NCBI GenBank assembly: GCA_023639215.1
Contig: CP097899.1
Location: forward strand, 3,592,001 to 3,656,000
Source of the DNA: Candidatus Pristimantibacillus lignocellulolyticus
Lineage (GTDB): Bacteria; Bacillota; Bacilli; Paenibacillales; Paenibacillaceae
Reading direction: 5' to 3'
Length of the DNA stretch: 64,000 nucleotides
In this document: one piece after another, positions 8,941-17,990 of the stretch
Layout: each line of letters starts with the position of its first letter
Position numbering within the stretch: position 1 is the first letter of the stretch
Made by a program: the position numbers and the translations under genes
Notes under the pieces: generated by a model
What the model saw: only the letters and a program-made list of their open reading frames with translations
Database searches by the model: none
What the model was told of the DNA's origin: nothing

Positions 8941-9387
8941 TGAAATTCAAAACAGCCACTTGTGATCACGATGTAACGCGCTGTAGCATAGTCGGCGGCG
9001 AATATGCCCCCCATCGAAAGCCTGCGTGTGCTCACGTACACAAAACGTACGCTGTGCTACTCATTTTCGCTGTGGGTCATCTTCTTGGTGCTGACAGGCG
9101 ACTGTATTGAACCTTTATTATAAGCTCAGATGAAATTCAAAACAGCCACTTGTGATCACGATGTAACGCGCTGTAGCATAGTCGGCGGCGAATATGCCCC
9201 CCATCGAAAGCCTGCGTGTGCTCACGTACACAAAACGTACGCTGTGCTACTCATTTTCGCTGTGGGTCATCTTCTTGTTGCTGACAGGCGACTGTATTGA
9301 ACCTGTATTATAAGCTCAGATGAAATTCAAAACAGCCACTTGTGATCACGATGTAACGCGCTGTAGCATAGTCGGCGGCGAATATGA
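8941..9387 (+). repeat. family A tandem array: two full 190-bp units and one truncated unit
   Basis: Units start at TGAAATTCAAAACAGCCACT, at 8941, 9131 and 9321, so the period is exactly 190 bp. The two full units differ at only about two positions. The third copy is cut at ...GGCGGCGAATATG (9387). Each full unit has an inverted-repeat end pair (TTCAAAACAGCCACTTGTGA against the reverse complement of ACAGGCGACTGTATTGAA) and the CGTACACAAAACGTACG core. A 60-codon ORF crossing copy 1 has no ribosome binding site and is not a gene. Confidence 0.9.
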
Positions 9388-9415
9388 CTTTTCTGAATAT
9401 AAGATATAATGATCA

Positions 9416-9450
9416 ATGTAACGGTTCTCGCTGGGCGGGGACCGTTACAT
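9416..9450 (+). other. GC-rich hairpin between the repeat array and murD
   Basis: ATGTAACGGT (9416-9425) pairs with ACCGTTACAT (9441-9450), and the inner CTCGC/GCGGG extends the stem to about 15 bp with a TGG loop. There is no T-run after it, so it is more likely a processing or stability element, or a terminator relic, than a functional terminator. Confidence 0.5.
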
Positions 9451-9544
9451 CTATAAGTAGATAGTCAAAAGATTAGACGTTGATTTGAATTGGACTTGAG
9501 CTACATAAAATATGTATTCCAAGAAAAAAAGAGAGGTATTCTAT

Positions 9545-10996
9545 ATGAAGCATCCATCGCAGTATAAAAATGAAAAAGTAATAGTACTAGGTCTAGCAAG
9601 AAGTGGTGTTAGTGTAGCCAAACTATTTCATCAGCTAGGGGCGAATGTTACAGTTAACGATCGTAAGCCTCGTGAAGAATCACCTGAAGCAGCACAATTA
9701 GAAAAACTAGGCATCGAAGTAATATGTGGGTATCATCCTGAAAATCTAGTAGATAAGACGACTGCATTATTAATAAAAAATCCTGGTATTCCTTATCATG
9801 CATCACCTATTATTGATGCACAAACTAATAGTGTAGAAGTTGTTACTGAAGTTGAGATTGCATATTGGATAAGTAAAGCTCCAATTATTGGCATTACAGG
9901 ATCTAATGGCAAGACGACGACAACCACTTTAATTGGAGAGTTATTAACATCAGCCGAACTAAATCCGGTAGTTGGTGGTAATATCGGTTTGCCACTATGT
10001 GAGATTGCTAGTGAAGTGTCGAGTGAAAACTGGATTGTTGCTGAATTAAGTAGTTTTCAATTAAAAGGCACAATTACATTTGCTCCAAAAATAGCACTAA
10101 TATTGAATTTAGCTGAAACTCATTTAGATTATCACGGTAATATGCAGGATTATGTAGCTTCAAAAGCGAAAATATTAAGCAACCAAACAGATGATGATAT
10201 TGCTATCTTGAATTGGGATGATGAGATTACTCGTCAATTGATGCCACATTGCAAAGGTCAACTGTTTCCATTCTCGCTTTTTGAAAAATTAGAGCAAGGT
10301 GTTTACATTGATCCACCATTTGTACCGATTACTCCAGGAGATCCGTTGCCGAATGCGGCAGAGGAAGCTTCTGTAAGATCTATCGTATATCGGATGAATA
10401 ATGATTCAGAGCAACATGTACTTATGCCGCTAAGTAGTCTTGGTATTCCTGGGCGTCATAATGCCGCAAACGCAATTGCAGCGATTGCAGCATGTCTAGT
10501 AGCTGGCGCTGAACCTGGGAAACTTGTAGAGCCTTTAGTGAATTTTAGAGGCGTAGAGCATCGCTTAGAGTTTGTGAGAACGAATGAAGGTGTATCTTAT
10601 TACAATGATTCCAAAGCGACGAATTCGACAGCGACAACCATGACAATTCGATCTTTATCAGCACCGTTGGTACTTATTGCTGGAGGATTAGATCGCGGAT
10701 CTGATTATATGGAATTACTACCTATTTTCACAGACCGTGTGAAAGGTATCATTGCAGTTGGTGAAACTCGTCATAAACTTGAACATATTGCTAAACTAGC
10801 AGGTTTAGATCAGATCAAGATCGTCGAACCTAAAGCTAGTGCCGAAGAAACACTAGATGAAGCTGTTAAGCTTGCTAGTGAGCTAGCGGAATCAGGAGAT
10901 ATTGTATTATTATCACCTGCATGCGCAAGCTGGGATATGTTTTCTTCGTATGAACAAAGAGGAAGCATGTTTAAGAAATCGGTGCATACCTTGTAA
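9545..10996 (+). CDS. murD: UDP-N-acetylmuramoyl-L-alanine--D-glutamate ligase MurD
   Basis: MurD ligates D-glutamate to UDP-MurNAc-L-Ala. The 483-residue protein has the N-terminal Rossmann-like VLGLARSGVSVAKL, the ATP site GITGSNGKTTTTTLIGELL (in part) and the C-terminal ligase domain with NDSKATNSTAT and LLSPACASWDMF, both typical of MurD. ATG 9545 is chosen because GAGAGG (9531-9536) lies 8 nt upstream; the upstream in-frame ATG at 9512 has no SD. The array of repeats before it makes an own promoter likely, but I cannot point to one confidently. Confidence 0.94.
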   Translation: MKHPSQYKNEKVIVLGLARSGVSVAKLFHQLGANVTVNDRKPREESPEAAQLEKLGIEVICGYHPENLVDKTTALLIKNPGIPYHASPIIDAQTNSVEVVTEVEIAYWISKAPIIGITGSNGKTTTTTLIGELLTSAELNPVVGGNIGLPLCEIASEVSSENWIVAELSSFQLKGTITFAPKIALILNLAETHLDYHGNMQDYVASKAKILSNQTDDDIAILNWDDEITRQLMPHCKGQLFPFSLFEKLEQGVYIDPPFVPITPGDPLPNAAEEASVRSIVYRMNNDSEQHVLMPLSSLGIPGRHNAANAIAAIAACLVAGAEPGKLVEPLVNFRGVEHRLEFVRTNEGVSYYNDSKATNSTATTMTIRSLSAPLVLIAGGLDRGSDYMELLPIFTDRVKGIIAVGETRHKLEHIAKLAGLDQIKIVEPKASAEETLDEAVKLASELAESGDIVLLSPACASWDMFSSYEQRGSMFKKSVHTL

Positions 10997-11017
10997 GTAG
11001 GGGGGTTGTCCCTACTT
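10995..11017 (+). other. short hairpin overlapping the murD stop codon
   Basis: AAGTAGGG and CCCTACTT (10995-11017) form an 8-bp stem that includes the last bases of the murD stop codon. It is followed by CATTTTATAG, so it is at best a weak terminator or an mRNA processing site between murD and spoVE. Confidence 0.4.
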
Positions 11018-11040
11018 CATTTTATAGAGGTGTGTATAGC

Positions 11041-12138
11041 ATGGTTAAGTCACGTTCTGCTCCAGATATATGGCTATTAATTTCCATCCTTCTTATATTA
11101 TTTATTGGACTAATGATGGTATATAGTGCGAGTGCTGTATTAGCTTTTCATGAATTTGGTGATAAGTTCTACTTTTTGAAGCGACAATCGATATTTGCAG
11201 GATTAGGTTTATTATCTATGTTTTTCATGATGAATGTGAATTACTCTGTCTGGAAGAAATGGGCTCCTATGCTACTTATTATCTGCTTCGGCCTACTTAT
11301 CCTTGTATTAATTCCAGGAGTAGGTGTTGTGCGTGGTGGTGCGCGTAGTTGGCTAGGCATTAGTTCATTCGGTATTCAACCATCTGAATTTATGAAACTT
11401 GGGATGATCTTATTTCTTGCAAAATGGTTGTCCACAGAACAACAAAAAATTACTCAATTCACGAAAGGTTTATTACCGCCTTTAGGTCTTGTATTTCTGG
11501 CATTTGGCTTAATAATGTTACAACCCGATTTAGGAACTGGAGCAGTTATGGTTGGAGCTTCAATGATTCTCATCTATACTGCTGGTGCTCAGATGCGTCA
11601 TCTTGGCGGTTTAGCATTACTCGGTGTTATCGGTTTCGTTGGACTGATTATTGCTGCACCTTATCGCTTGAAACGGATTACTAGTTTTCTAGATCCGTGG
11701 TCAGACCCACTTGGCGGTGGATATCAGATTATTCAATCGTTATTTGCCATTGGTCCTGGAGGTCTAGTTGGACTTGGATTAGGCATGAGTAGACAAAAAT
11801 TTAGTTACTTACCAGAGCCGCAAACAGATTTTATTTTCTCTATATTAGCTGAAGAACTTGGTTTCATCGGCGGGTTCACATTAATTCTATTATTTCTAGT
11901 CGTCATATGGCGTGGTGTCCGTACTGCAATCTCAGCTCCGGATACGTTTGGAAGCTTACTTGCGATCGGTATCACAAGCATTATTGGTGTACAGGTGCTT
12001 ATTAACATCGGTGTTGTCATTGGTATGATGCCAGTAACAGGGATAACTCTTCCATTAGTAAGCTATGGAGGCTCTTCCTTAACATTACTACTGACAGGAT
12101 TAGGCATCTTGTTGAATATTTCTCGATACTCGAGGTGA
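11041..12138 (+). CDS. spoVE: SEDS-family peptidoglycan glycosyltransferase, SpoVE/FtsW type
   Basis: SEDS proteins polymerise glycan strands from lipid II with a cognate class B PBP. The 365 residues are almost all membrane segments. The motifs GARSWLGI, QPSEFMKLGMILFLAKW, QPDLGTG and the conserved YGGSS near the C-terminus are visible. At this place in B. subtilis lies spoVE, which works with SpoVD in cortex synthesis; without seeing the rest of the genome the alternative name FtsW cannot be excluded. ATG 11041 follows SD AGAGGTG (11026-11032). The stop overlaps the SD of murG. Confidence 0.9.
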   Translation: MVKSRSAPDIWLLISILLILFIGLMMVYSASAVLAFHEFGDKFYFLKRQSIFAGLGLLSMFFMMNVNYSVWKKWAPMLLIICFGLLILVLIPGVGVVRGGARSWLGISSFGIQPSEFMKLGMILFLAKWLSTEQQKITQFTKGLLPPLGLVFLAFGLIMLQPDLGTGAVMVGASMILIYTAGAQMRHLGGLALLGVIGFVGLIIAAPYRLKRITSFLDPWSDPLGGGYQIIQSLFAIGPGGLVGLGLGMSRQKFSYLPEPQTDFIFSILAEELGFIGGFTLILLFLVVIWRGVRTAISAPDTFGSLLAIGITSIIGVQVLINIGVVIGMMPVTGITLPLVSYGGSSLTLLLTGLGILLNISRYSR

Positions 12139-12143
12139 AAGAG

Positions 12144-13259
12144 ATGAAAATTTTATTAACAGGTGGAGGCACTGGAGGGCATATATATCCCGCTTTAGCG
12201 ATTGGGAAGTATATGCAACAGCAAGACCCCTCTACTGAGTTACTATATATTGGCACGGAGCGTGGGATGGAAAGCAAAATTGTGAGAAGAGCTGACGTCC
12301 CTTTTGAAAGTATTGAGATTACAGGATTTAAACGTAAACTGTCTTATGATAATGTTCGGACAGTTATTCGTTTTTTACGTGGTGTCAATCGTTCGAAACA
12401 ATTAATTAAACAATTTAAACCAGACGTCGTTATCGGTACGGGTGGTTATGTATGCGGGCCTGTCGTGTATGCGGCAGCCCGTTTAGGCATACCCACTTTT
12501 ATTCATGAACAAAATGCAATTCCTGGTTTGACGAATAAATTTTTGACATCCTTTGTATCTCATGTTGGTGTAAGTTTCGAAGATTCATTAGCTTACTTTG
12601 CAAAAGCGAAGCAAGTGAGTTTTACCGGTAATCCCTGTGCGTCTCAAGTGATCGAGGCTATACCAGGTCGTGGAAGAACATCATTAGAACTTGATTCTAA
12701 CCAACGTTACGCACTTATTGTTGGTGGTAGTCGCGGGGCGAAGGCGCTTAATCAAGCGGTTATAGCATTAGCCGGTGAGCATGAACAATTAGAAAAACTT
12801 TCGCAGTACCGTATTGTATTCGCGACAGGTGAAATTTATTATGATGATACGTTGCAAGCATTGAAAGATACATCTGCTTATCGAAGCGGGCAGATCATAT
12901 TACTTCCATATATTAATAATATGGCGGAAGTGTTGAGTGATGCTTCTATCGTAATTAGTCGTTCTGGAGCATCGTCGCTAGCGGAGATTAACGCGCTAGG
13001 AAAACCGTCTATTCTAATTCCTTCTCCAAACGTAACGAATAATCATCAAGAAGCAAATGCGCGCAGTTTGGAGTCTGTTGGTGCTGCAGAGATTATTCTG
13101 GAAGCTGAACTTACAGGTAAACATTTATTGGAAAAATTAAGCACTTTATTGTTGGATGATCATAAGCTTGCCAAAATGTCTGCAGCATCACAATTTTTAG
13201 CAGTACCTGATTCAGCAAGCAGAATTGCTTTAGCGATAGCGAGAATAATGAAACGATAA
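12144..13259 (+). CDS. murG: UDP-N-acetylglucosamine--undecaprenyl-pyrophosphoryl-MurNAc-pentapeptide GlcNAc transferase MurG
   Basis: MurG converts lipid I to lipid II on the cytoplasmic membrane face. The 371-residue GT-B protein shows the N-terminal G-loop LLTGGGTGGHIYPALAI, GTGGYVCGPV, HEQNAIPGLTN and the donor-site region VISRSGASSLAEI. ATG 12144 lies 6 nt after SD GAGGTG (12132-12137), which overlaps the spoVE stop; the GTG at 12135 lies within the SD and is unlikely. It is tightly coupled to spoVE. Confidence 0.95.
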   Translation: MKILLTGGGTGGHIYPALAIGKYMQQQDPSTELLYIGTERGMESKIVRRADVPFESIEITGFKRKLSYDNVRTVIRFLRGVNRSKQLIKQFKPDVVIGTGGYVCGPVVYAAARLGIPTFIHEQNAIPGLTNKFLTSFVSHVGVSFEDSLAYFAKAKQVSFTGNPCASQVIEAIPGRGRTSLELDSNQRYALIVGGSRGAKALNQAVIALAGEHEQLEKLSQYRIVFATGEIYYDDTLQALKDTSAYRSGQIILLPYINNMAEVLSDASIVISRSGASSLAEINALGKPSILIPSPNVTNNHQEANARSLESVGAAEIILEAELTGKHLLEKLSTLLLDDHKLAKMSAASQFLAVPDSASRIALAIARIMKR

Positions 13260-13360
13260 CTGAACGTGAACTCTAGGCGATTGTCACACAACGAAGTGAT
13301 GAGGCATAAGATACTTTATAATTCGTGACCAGAAAGTCTAGGAGTTGATCACATGTTCAG

Positions 13361-13397
13361 GTGGGGCATACCCACAACGATGGCAACTGCCATTTTT
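13361..13397 (+). terminator. two small adjacent hairpins, second with T-run, just before murB
   Basis: GTGGG-GCATA-CCCAC (13361-13375) is followed by ATGGCA-AC-TGCCAT (13380-13393) and TTTTT, 4 nt before the murB SD (13400-13406). It could be a weak terminator or an attenuator controlling murB readthrough. The rest of the 155-bp gap shows nothing else. Confidence 0.35.
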
Positions 13398-13414
13398 GGA
13401 AGGAGGATATACAA

Positions 13415-14320
13415 TTGAATTTATTTATAGAGGAACTTGAGGAGTTAGAAATTGGGGAATATCTCTTCAACGAACCACTGTCGAAGCATACAACATGGAA
13501 GATTGGCGGTACGGCTGATCTAATGATCCTTCCACGAGGCAAGGAGCAACTTATATCACTAATCAAGCTACTTGGTAAGCATAGTATTCCGTGGACGAGT
13601 ATCGGGCGTGGATCCAATATGCTAGTAAGTGATAAAGGGATTCGTGGTGTTGTGATTAAGCCAACTGATGGCTTAGATTATGTGCGCTTCGAAGGCAATA
13701 CTGTCATTGCAGGAGCAGCTTATTCATTTATTAAGCTTGCTGTTATGGCAAGCAAACAAAGCCTAACAGGCTTGGAATTTGCAGGCGGTATTCCAGGGAC
13801 TGTAGGCGGTGCTGTCTACATGAATGCAGGTGCGCATGGGTCTGATGTGTCACGTATTTTTAAGTCAGCCGAAATTGTTCTGTCTAATGGTGAATTGGTA
13901 ACGTATAAAAGCGATGATATGAAATTCTCATATCGTCATTCTGTTTTGCAGGAAATGAGCGGATTTGTCGTTGAGGCTAGCTTTGAATTAGAAGCTGGTG
14001 ACAGGCAAGTGATTGCTGCAGAAATGGCAACGCATAGGGAACGTAGATTGCAAACTCAACCGCTGAAGAGCGCAACCTGTGGGAGTGTCTTCCGTAACCC
14101 ACCGGGTGATTTTTCAGCAAGATTGATTGAGGAAGCAGGACTGAAAGGGTTCCAATGTGGAGGAGCACAAGTATCAGAGCTTCACGCCAATTTTATTATC
14201 AACACAGGACAGGCGACAGCTAAAGACGTTTTCGCTTTAATTACCCATATTCAAAGTGTTGTGAAAGAACGCTATGGTATTGAATTGATACCGGAAGTAT
14301 TGGTAATGGGCGAGCGGTAA
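13415..14320 (+). CDS. murB: UDP-N-acetylenolpyruvoylglucosamine reductase MurB
   Basis: MurB is an FAD enzyme that reduces UDP-GlcNAc-enolpyruvate to UDP-MurNAc with NADPH. The FAD-binding region WKIGGTADLMILP, GRGSNMLVSDKGIRGVVI and GLEFAGGIPGTVGGAVYMNAG (in part) is clear, as is the C-terminal SCGSVF-like segment (ATCGSVFRNP) and the catalytic Glu near LIPEVLVMG. TTG 13415 is taken as start because AAGGAGG (13400-13406) is 8 nt upstream; 54 bp of open frame further upstream (from 13361) cover hairpins and lack an SD. Confidence 0.93.
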   Translation: MNLFIEELEELEIGEYLFNEPLSKHTTWKIGGTADLMILPRGKEQLISLIKLLGKHSIPWTSIGRGSNMLVSDKGIRGVVIKPTDGLDYVRFEGNTVIAGAAYSFIKLAVMASKQSLTGLEFAGGIPGTVGGAVYMNAGAHGSDVSRIFKSAEIVLSNGELVTYKSDDMKFSYRHSVLQEMSGFVVEASFELEAGDRQVIAAEMATHRERRLQTQPLKSATCGSVFRNPPGDFSARLIEEAGLKGFQCGGAQVSELHANFIINTGQATAKDVFALITHIQSVVKERYGIELIPEVLVMGER

Positions 14321-14335
14321 CTCGGAGGTGATACA

Positions 14336-15619
14336 TTGGACAGATTGGTGATTGAGGGCGGCAAACCTCTGTCAGGAACTGTTGTAATCCAAGGCGCGAA
14401 AAATGCAGTGCTGCCGATTATGGCTGCCAGTCTGCTGGCTGAAGGAACGACCGTGCTCGAAAATGTTCCTCATTTACTTGACATTGAAGTGATGATTCAT
14501 ATTTTGCGAGAATTAGGATGTCGAGTTGAGCATAAGGGAAGTACGATTATCATTGACACGGAGCAGGCATCTGCTTCACATGTACCAGAATCGTTGATGA
14601 AGCAAATGCGATCATCAATTTTTCTCATGGGCCCACTACTTGCAAAGTACAGTAAGACTCAAGTTTATCAACCAGGCGGCTGTGCGATTGGCGAACGTAA
14701 GATTGATATTCATCTAGATGGCTTAAAAGCACTAGGAGCGCAAATTGAGGAAACAGGTAATTCTATTATTTGTAGTGCACAGAAACTAACGGGTGCAGAT
14801 GTACATCTGAATTTCCCGAGTGTAGGTGCTACTGAGAATATTATGATGGCAGCGGTACTAGCGGATGGTCGAACAACGATTACAAATGCTGCAAGAGAGC
14901 CAGAGATTCAAGATTTGCAACATTTCCTTAATGCAATGGGTGCTAAAGTGCTTGGTGCAGGTACAGATACGATAACAATCGATGGTGTGCAGCGGTTACA
15001 TTCATGTGAGCATCGTATCATTCCAGATCGAATTGTTACAGGAACTTTAATGATTGCAGCAGCGGCAACTCGTGGACTAATTACATTACACAAAACGCAA
15101 CCAAGTCATCTAACTTCTTTAATTCATGTCATGCGTCGTGCAGGTATTCAAATCCATGTTGACGGTGATATAATAAAAGTTGACAGTAGAGTCAGAAGCA
15201 AAGCGGTAGAGAAGATTGTTACGGCACCTTACCCTGCTTTCCCTACTGATTTGCAATCACAGATGATGGTTATGCTTGCACTCTCAGATGGTGTCAGTGT
15301 AGTGAAAGAAAATATCTTTGAAGGCAGATTAAAGCATGTAGATGAACTGGCTCGTATGGGCGCTGATATTCGCGTAGATATGAATACAGCGTATATTCGA
15401 GGGGTGCCCCGGCTTTATGGTGCGACGGTTGAAGCGACAGATCTTCGAGCGGGTGCAGCACTTGTTATTGCTGGTCTTGCAGCACAAGGGAGAACGATCG
15501 TAGAGCGAATTCACCATATTGATCGTGGTTATGATCGAATTGAGGATATGTTAACTTTATTAGGTGCTAGAATTACGAGATTAACGGCATTATCCAAAAA
15601 CGAAACATATGCGCAGTAA
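14336..15619 (+). CDS. murA: UDP-N-acetylglucosamine 1-carboxyvinyltransferase MurA
   Basis: MurA transfers enolpyruvate from PEP to UDP-GlcNAc, the first committed step of peptidoglycan synthesis. The 427 residues show the EPSP-synthase fold signature GAKNAVLPIMAASLLAEG and the loop PGGCAIGERKIDIHLDG with the catalytic Cys that fosfomycin alkylates. TTG start at 14336 with SD CGGAGGTG (14323-14330). It follows murB by 15 bp. Bacillota often have two MurA paralogues; only this one is in the window. Confidence 0.94.
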   Translation: MDRLVIEGGKPLSGTVVIQGAKNAVLPIMAASLLAEGTTVLENVPHLLDIEVMIHILRELGCRVEHKGSTIIIDTEQASASHVPESLMKQMRSSIFLMGPLLAKYSKTQVYQPGGCAIGERKIDIHLDGLKALGAQIEETGNSIICSAQKLTGADVHLNFPSVGATENIMMAAVLADGRTTITNAAREPEIQDLQHFLNAMGAKVLGAGTDTITIDGVQRLHSCEHRIIPDRIVTGTLMIAAAATRGLITLHKTQPSHLTSLIHVMRRAGIQIHVDGDIIKVDSRVRSKAVEKIVTAPYPAFPTDLQSQMMVMLALSDGVSVVKENIFEGRLKHVDELARMGADIRVDMNTAYIRGVPRLYGATVEATDLRAGAALVIAGLAAQGRTIVERIHHIDRGYDRIEDMLTLLGARITRLTALSKNETYAQ

Positions 15620-15636
15620 TCGTTGGAATGATAATC

Positions 15637-15663
15637 GGCTTCCTCATCATCGATGAGGAGGCC
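15637..15663 (+). other. strong hairpin between murA and divIB
   Basis: GGCTTCCTCATC (15637-15648) pairs with GATGAGGAGGCC (15652-15663) with one wobble. No T-run follows. It lies 10 bp before the divIB SD, so a processing or stability role fits better than termination. Confidence 0.5.
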
Positions 15664-15690
15664 GCGTTGTGTTAAGGAGTGGACGAGTTT

Positions 15691-16443
15691 ATGCAATCTC
15701 AAATGCCAGTGCTTAAAGAGCCGGAGCCGAAAAAAAAGGGAAATAAAAAAATAATTGCAATTATTGTTATTTTATTTCTTGCTATTTTTTCTATTATTTT
15801 TTTTAATTCTACATTAAGTAAAATCACTGAGGTGCAGATTACTGGTACCCAATTTGTAAATGGTGCAGAAGTAATGAGTGCTGCAGGTCTAAAAGTAGGG
15901 GATTCTTTCGTTTTCAGTTCTGCAGAAGAAATTGAAAATAAAGTAACAACGTTAAACACGATTAATAAAGCGGTAGTTACTAAGCATTTTCCAGGCATAA
16001 TCAAAATTGCTGTTACAGAATATAGTGTCGTTGCGTTTGAATTTGATAATAGTGGCGAACTTATTGCTTTACTAGCTAGTGGGGCGAGTATTAAAACAAC
16101 TAATGATCGTATACAAATAATGGACAAGCCTATATTAACCGGATGGAGCAAAGATGATCCTTATAAAAATGAATTAATGAAGCAACTCGCTTCCATTGAT
16201 TCAACGTTGCTCGCTGATATATCTGAAATCGCACCGATTCCATCTGTTGCTTTTCCGGATCGAATTCTAATATATACACGCACAAAATTTGAGGTTACTA
16301 CAGCTGTTAGCTTAATACGTGAGAAGGTAGAAGCGATGAATGGCGTTATTGAAACACAAGCACCAGGGAAGCTAACCCTATTACTTGCAGATACATATGA
16401 ACCATTCAATAGAGAAGAAATGGAAAATACGGAAACTGAGTAA
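15691..16443 (+). CDS. divIB: cell division protein DivIB/FtsQ
   Basis: DivIB stabilises the FtsL-DivIC complex in the divisome. The 250 residues show a lysine-rich cytoplasmic N-terminus (KEPEPKKKGNKK), one membrane segment (about 22-42), then a POTRA domain beginning at ITEVQITGTQFVNGAEVM and the FtsQ-type beta domain. ATG 15691 lies 11 nt from SD AAGGAG (15674-15679); the GTG at 15679 overlaps the SD. It ends the cell-wall part of the cluster, and a 289-bp gap precedes ftsA. Confidence 0.88.
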   Translation: MQSQMPVLKEPEPKKKGNKKIIAIIVILFLAIFSIIFFNSTLSKITEVQITGTQFVNGAEVMSAAGLKVGDSFVFSSAEEIENKVTTLNTINKAVVTKHFPGIIKIAVTEYSVVAFEFDNSGELIALLASGASIKTTNDRIQIMDKPILTGWSKDDPYKNELMKQLASIDSTLLADISEIAPIPSVAFPDRILIYTRTKFEVTTAVSLIREKVEAMNGVIETQAPGKLTLLLADTYEPFNREEMENTETE

Positions 16444-16522
16444 AAAGACTCTACTCAACAAGAGTAAAGAATGGTAAAATTTTAGTTGTCTATTTATTTT
16501 TATGAGTTTATCGTAACTATTA

Positions 16523-16539
16523 TGTCTAGTTAAACTAGA
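16523..16539 (+). other. 17-bp palindrome in the divIB-ftsA gap
   Basis: GTCTAGTTAAACTAGAC is a perfect palindrome about an A or T centre, followed by TTCTAATTC. It could be an operator or a small hairpin; there is no evidence for a particular protein. Confidence 0.4.
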
Positions 16540-16607
16540 CTTCTAATTCATATTTTCATGAACTTTTCGTTTTTTTTAGATGAATCTCTGAAAAAATTGT
16601 TGAAAAA

Positions 16608-16634
16608 AGAGGGAAAATGCAAATAGTGTTGAAT
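16608..16634 (+). promoter_or_regulatory. candidate SigH promoter for ftsAZ
   Basis: AGAGGGAAA (16608-16616) and GTTGAAT (16628-16634) are separated by 11 bp and fit the SigH pattern RNAGGAWWW-N11/12-RNNGAAT with one mismatch in the -35. It lies about 100 bp before ftsA. In B. subtilis ftsAZ also has a SigH promoter used early in sporulation, which supports the call by analogy. Confidence 0.5.
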
Positions 16635-16732
16635 AGAATGTTATGTAGACTATTTTCCTATTAGTGCAATAACGAATAACTAAACTCATTCATTACAACT
16701 ATAAATATTTATTGAAACGGAGGTGCCGCGCA

Positions 16733-17974
16733 ATGAGCAACGGTGACATAATTGTCAGTTTGGACATCGGTACATCCAAAGTTCGAGCAATAATTGGCGA
16801 AGTAAATGATGGAACCATTAATATCATTGGTGTTGGTACAGCAGACTCTGAAGGCATTCGTAAAGGTGCTATTGTAGATATTGATCAAACGGTTCAGTCT
16901 ATTAAAAATGCGATTGAACATGCTGAACGTATGGTGGATATTGAAATTTCAGAGGTATATGTTGGTATCCAAGGTAGTCATATTGGAGTACAAACGAATC
17001 ATGGAGTAGTTGCAGTTTCTAACGAAGATCGTGAAATCGGTGAGGAAGATATCGATCGCGTTCTTCAAGCTGCAAAGGTAGTAACTTTACCTCCAGATCG
17101 TGAAATAATTAATCTTGTACCTAAGCAGTATGTAGTAGATGGACTAGAAGGAATTTCTGATCCTCGAGGAATGATAGGTGTTCGCTTAGAGGTAGAAGCT
17201 ACAGTTATTACTGGTGCCAAATCTTCTGTACATAATCTAGTTAGATGTGTTGACAAAGCTGGTCTGAAAATTAACGGGGTTATCCTGTTAACGCTCGCAT
17301 CAGGTGTAATGACATTGTCTAAAGATGAAAAATCAGCAGGTACTGTACTCGTTGATATCGGTGGTGGATCTACAACGATTGCTGTCTATGAAGATGGTGG
17401 TATATGTGCGATCTCTTCATTGCCAATTGGTGGTCAGTTTGTTACTAACGACATCGCTTATGGATTGCGTTCGCAAACGGATCATGCAGAAAAATTAAAA
17501 TTAAAATTTGGTTGTGCTGTTGCAGATGATGCAGCTGACGAAGTAAAGTTCAAAGTTCCACGTATGGGTAGTAATATAGAAAAAGAATTTTCACAAAGAG
17601 ATTTGGCTAGCATTATCGAACCACGTATGCAAGAAATATTCCAGCTAATTAAGCAGGAAGTTCACGCACTTGGTTATGGTGATAAAGTTGATGGATATGT
17701 ATTAACAGGAGGATCAGTGTCTCTTCCGGGTACACTTGCATTAGCACAAGCGGAACTTGAAAGCAATGTAAGAATAGCTTCACCAGATTATATTGGAGTA
17801 AAAGATCCTTCTTATAGCAGCGGGGTAGGAATGATACAATACGTATCAAAGTACATGGGTGTACGAGGAGCTAGCACTACGAAGAAGGCTGTTAGTCGTA
17901 AAGGAAATTCTCCAGCTTCGTCAAAACCCCGAATGTTAGAACGCATTAAAAATATGTTTCAGGAATTTATTTGA
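16733..17974 (+). CDS. ftsA: cell division protein FtsA
   Basis: FtsA is an actin-like ATPase that tethers FtsZ to the membrane. The 413 residues show the actin-fold phosphate-1 motif VSLDIGTSKVRAI, the phosphate-2 VLVDIGGGSTTIAVYEDG and the adenosine motif VLTGGSVSLPG. The last residues (MLERIKNMFQEFI) form the C-terminal amphipathic membrane-targeting helix. ATG 16733 follows SD CGGAGGTG by 8 nt. ftsZ follows after 16 bp. Confidence 0.95.
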   Translation: MSNGDIIVSLDIGTSKVRAIIGEVNDGTINIIGVGTADSEGIRKGAIVDIDQTVQSIKNAIEHAERMVDIEISEVYVGIQGSHIGVQTNHGVVAVSNEDREIGEEDIDRVLQAAKVVTLPPDREIINLVPKQYVVDGLEGISDPRGMIGVRLEVEATVITGAKSSVHNLVRCVDKAGLKINGVILLTLASGVMTLSKDEKSAGTVLVDIGGGSTTIAVYEDGGICAISSLPIGGQFVTNDIAYGLRSQTDHAEKLKLKFGCAVADDAADEVKFKVPRMGSNIEKEFSQRDLASIIEPRMQEIFQLIKQEVHALGYGDKVDGYVLTGGSVSLPGTLALAQAELESNVRIASPDYIGVKDPSYSSGVGMIQYVSKYMGVRGASTTKKAVSRKGNSPASSKPRMLERIKNMFQEFI

Positions 17975-17990
17975 CGGGGGAGTCGTGTAG

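Noticed and set aside
8928..9110. 60-codon ORF after mraY
   Set aside because: It overlaps the mraY end and the first family A unit and has no ribosome binding site; the same frame recurs because the repeat recurs.
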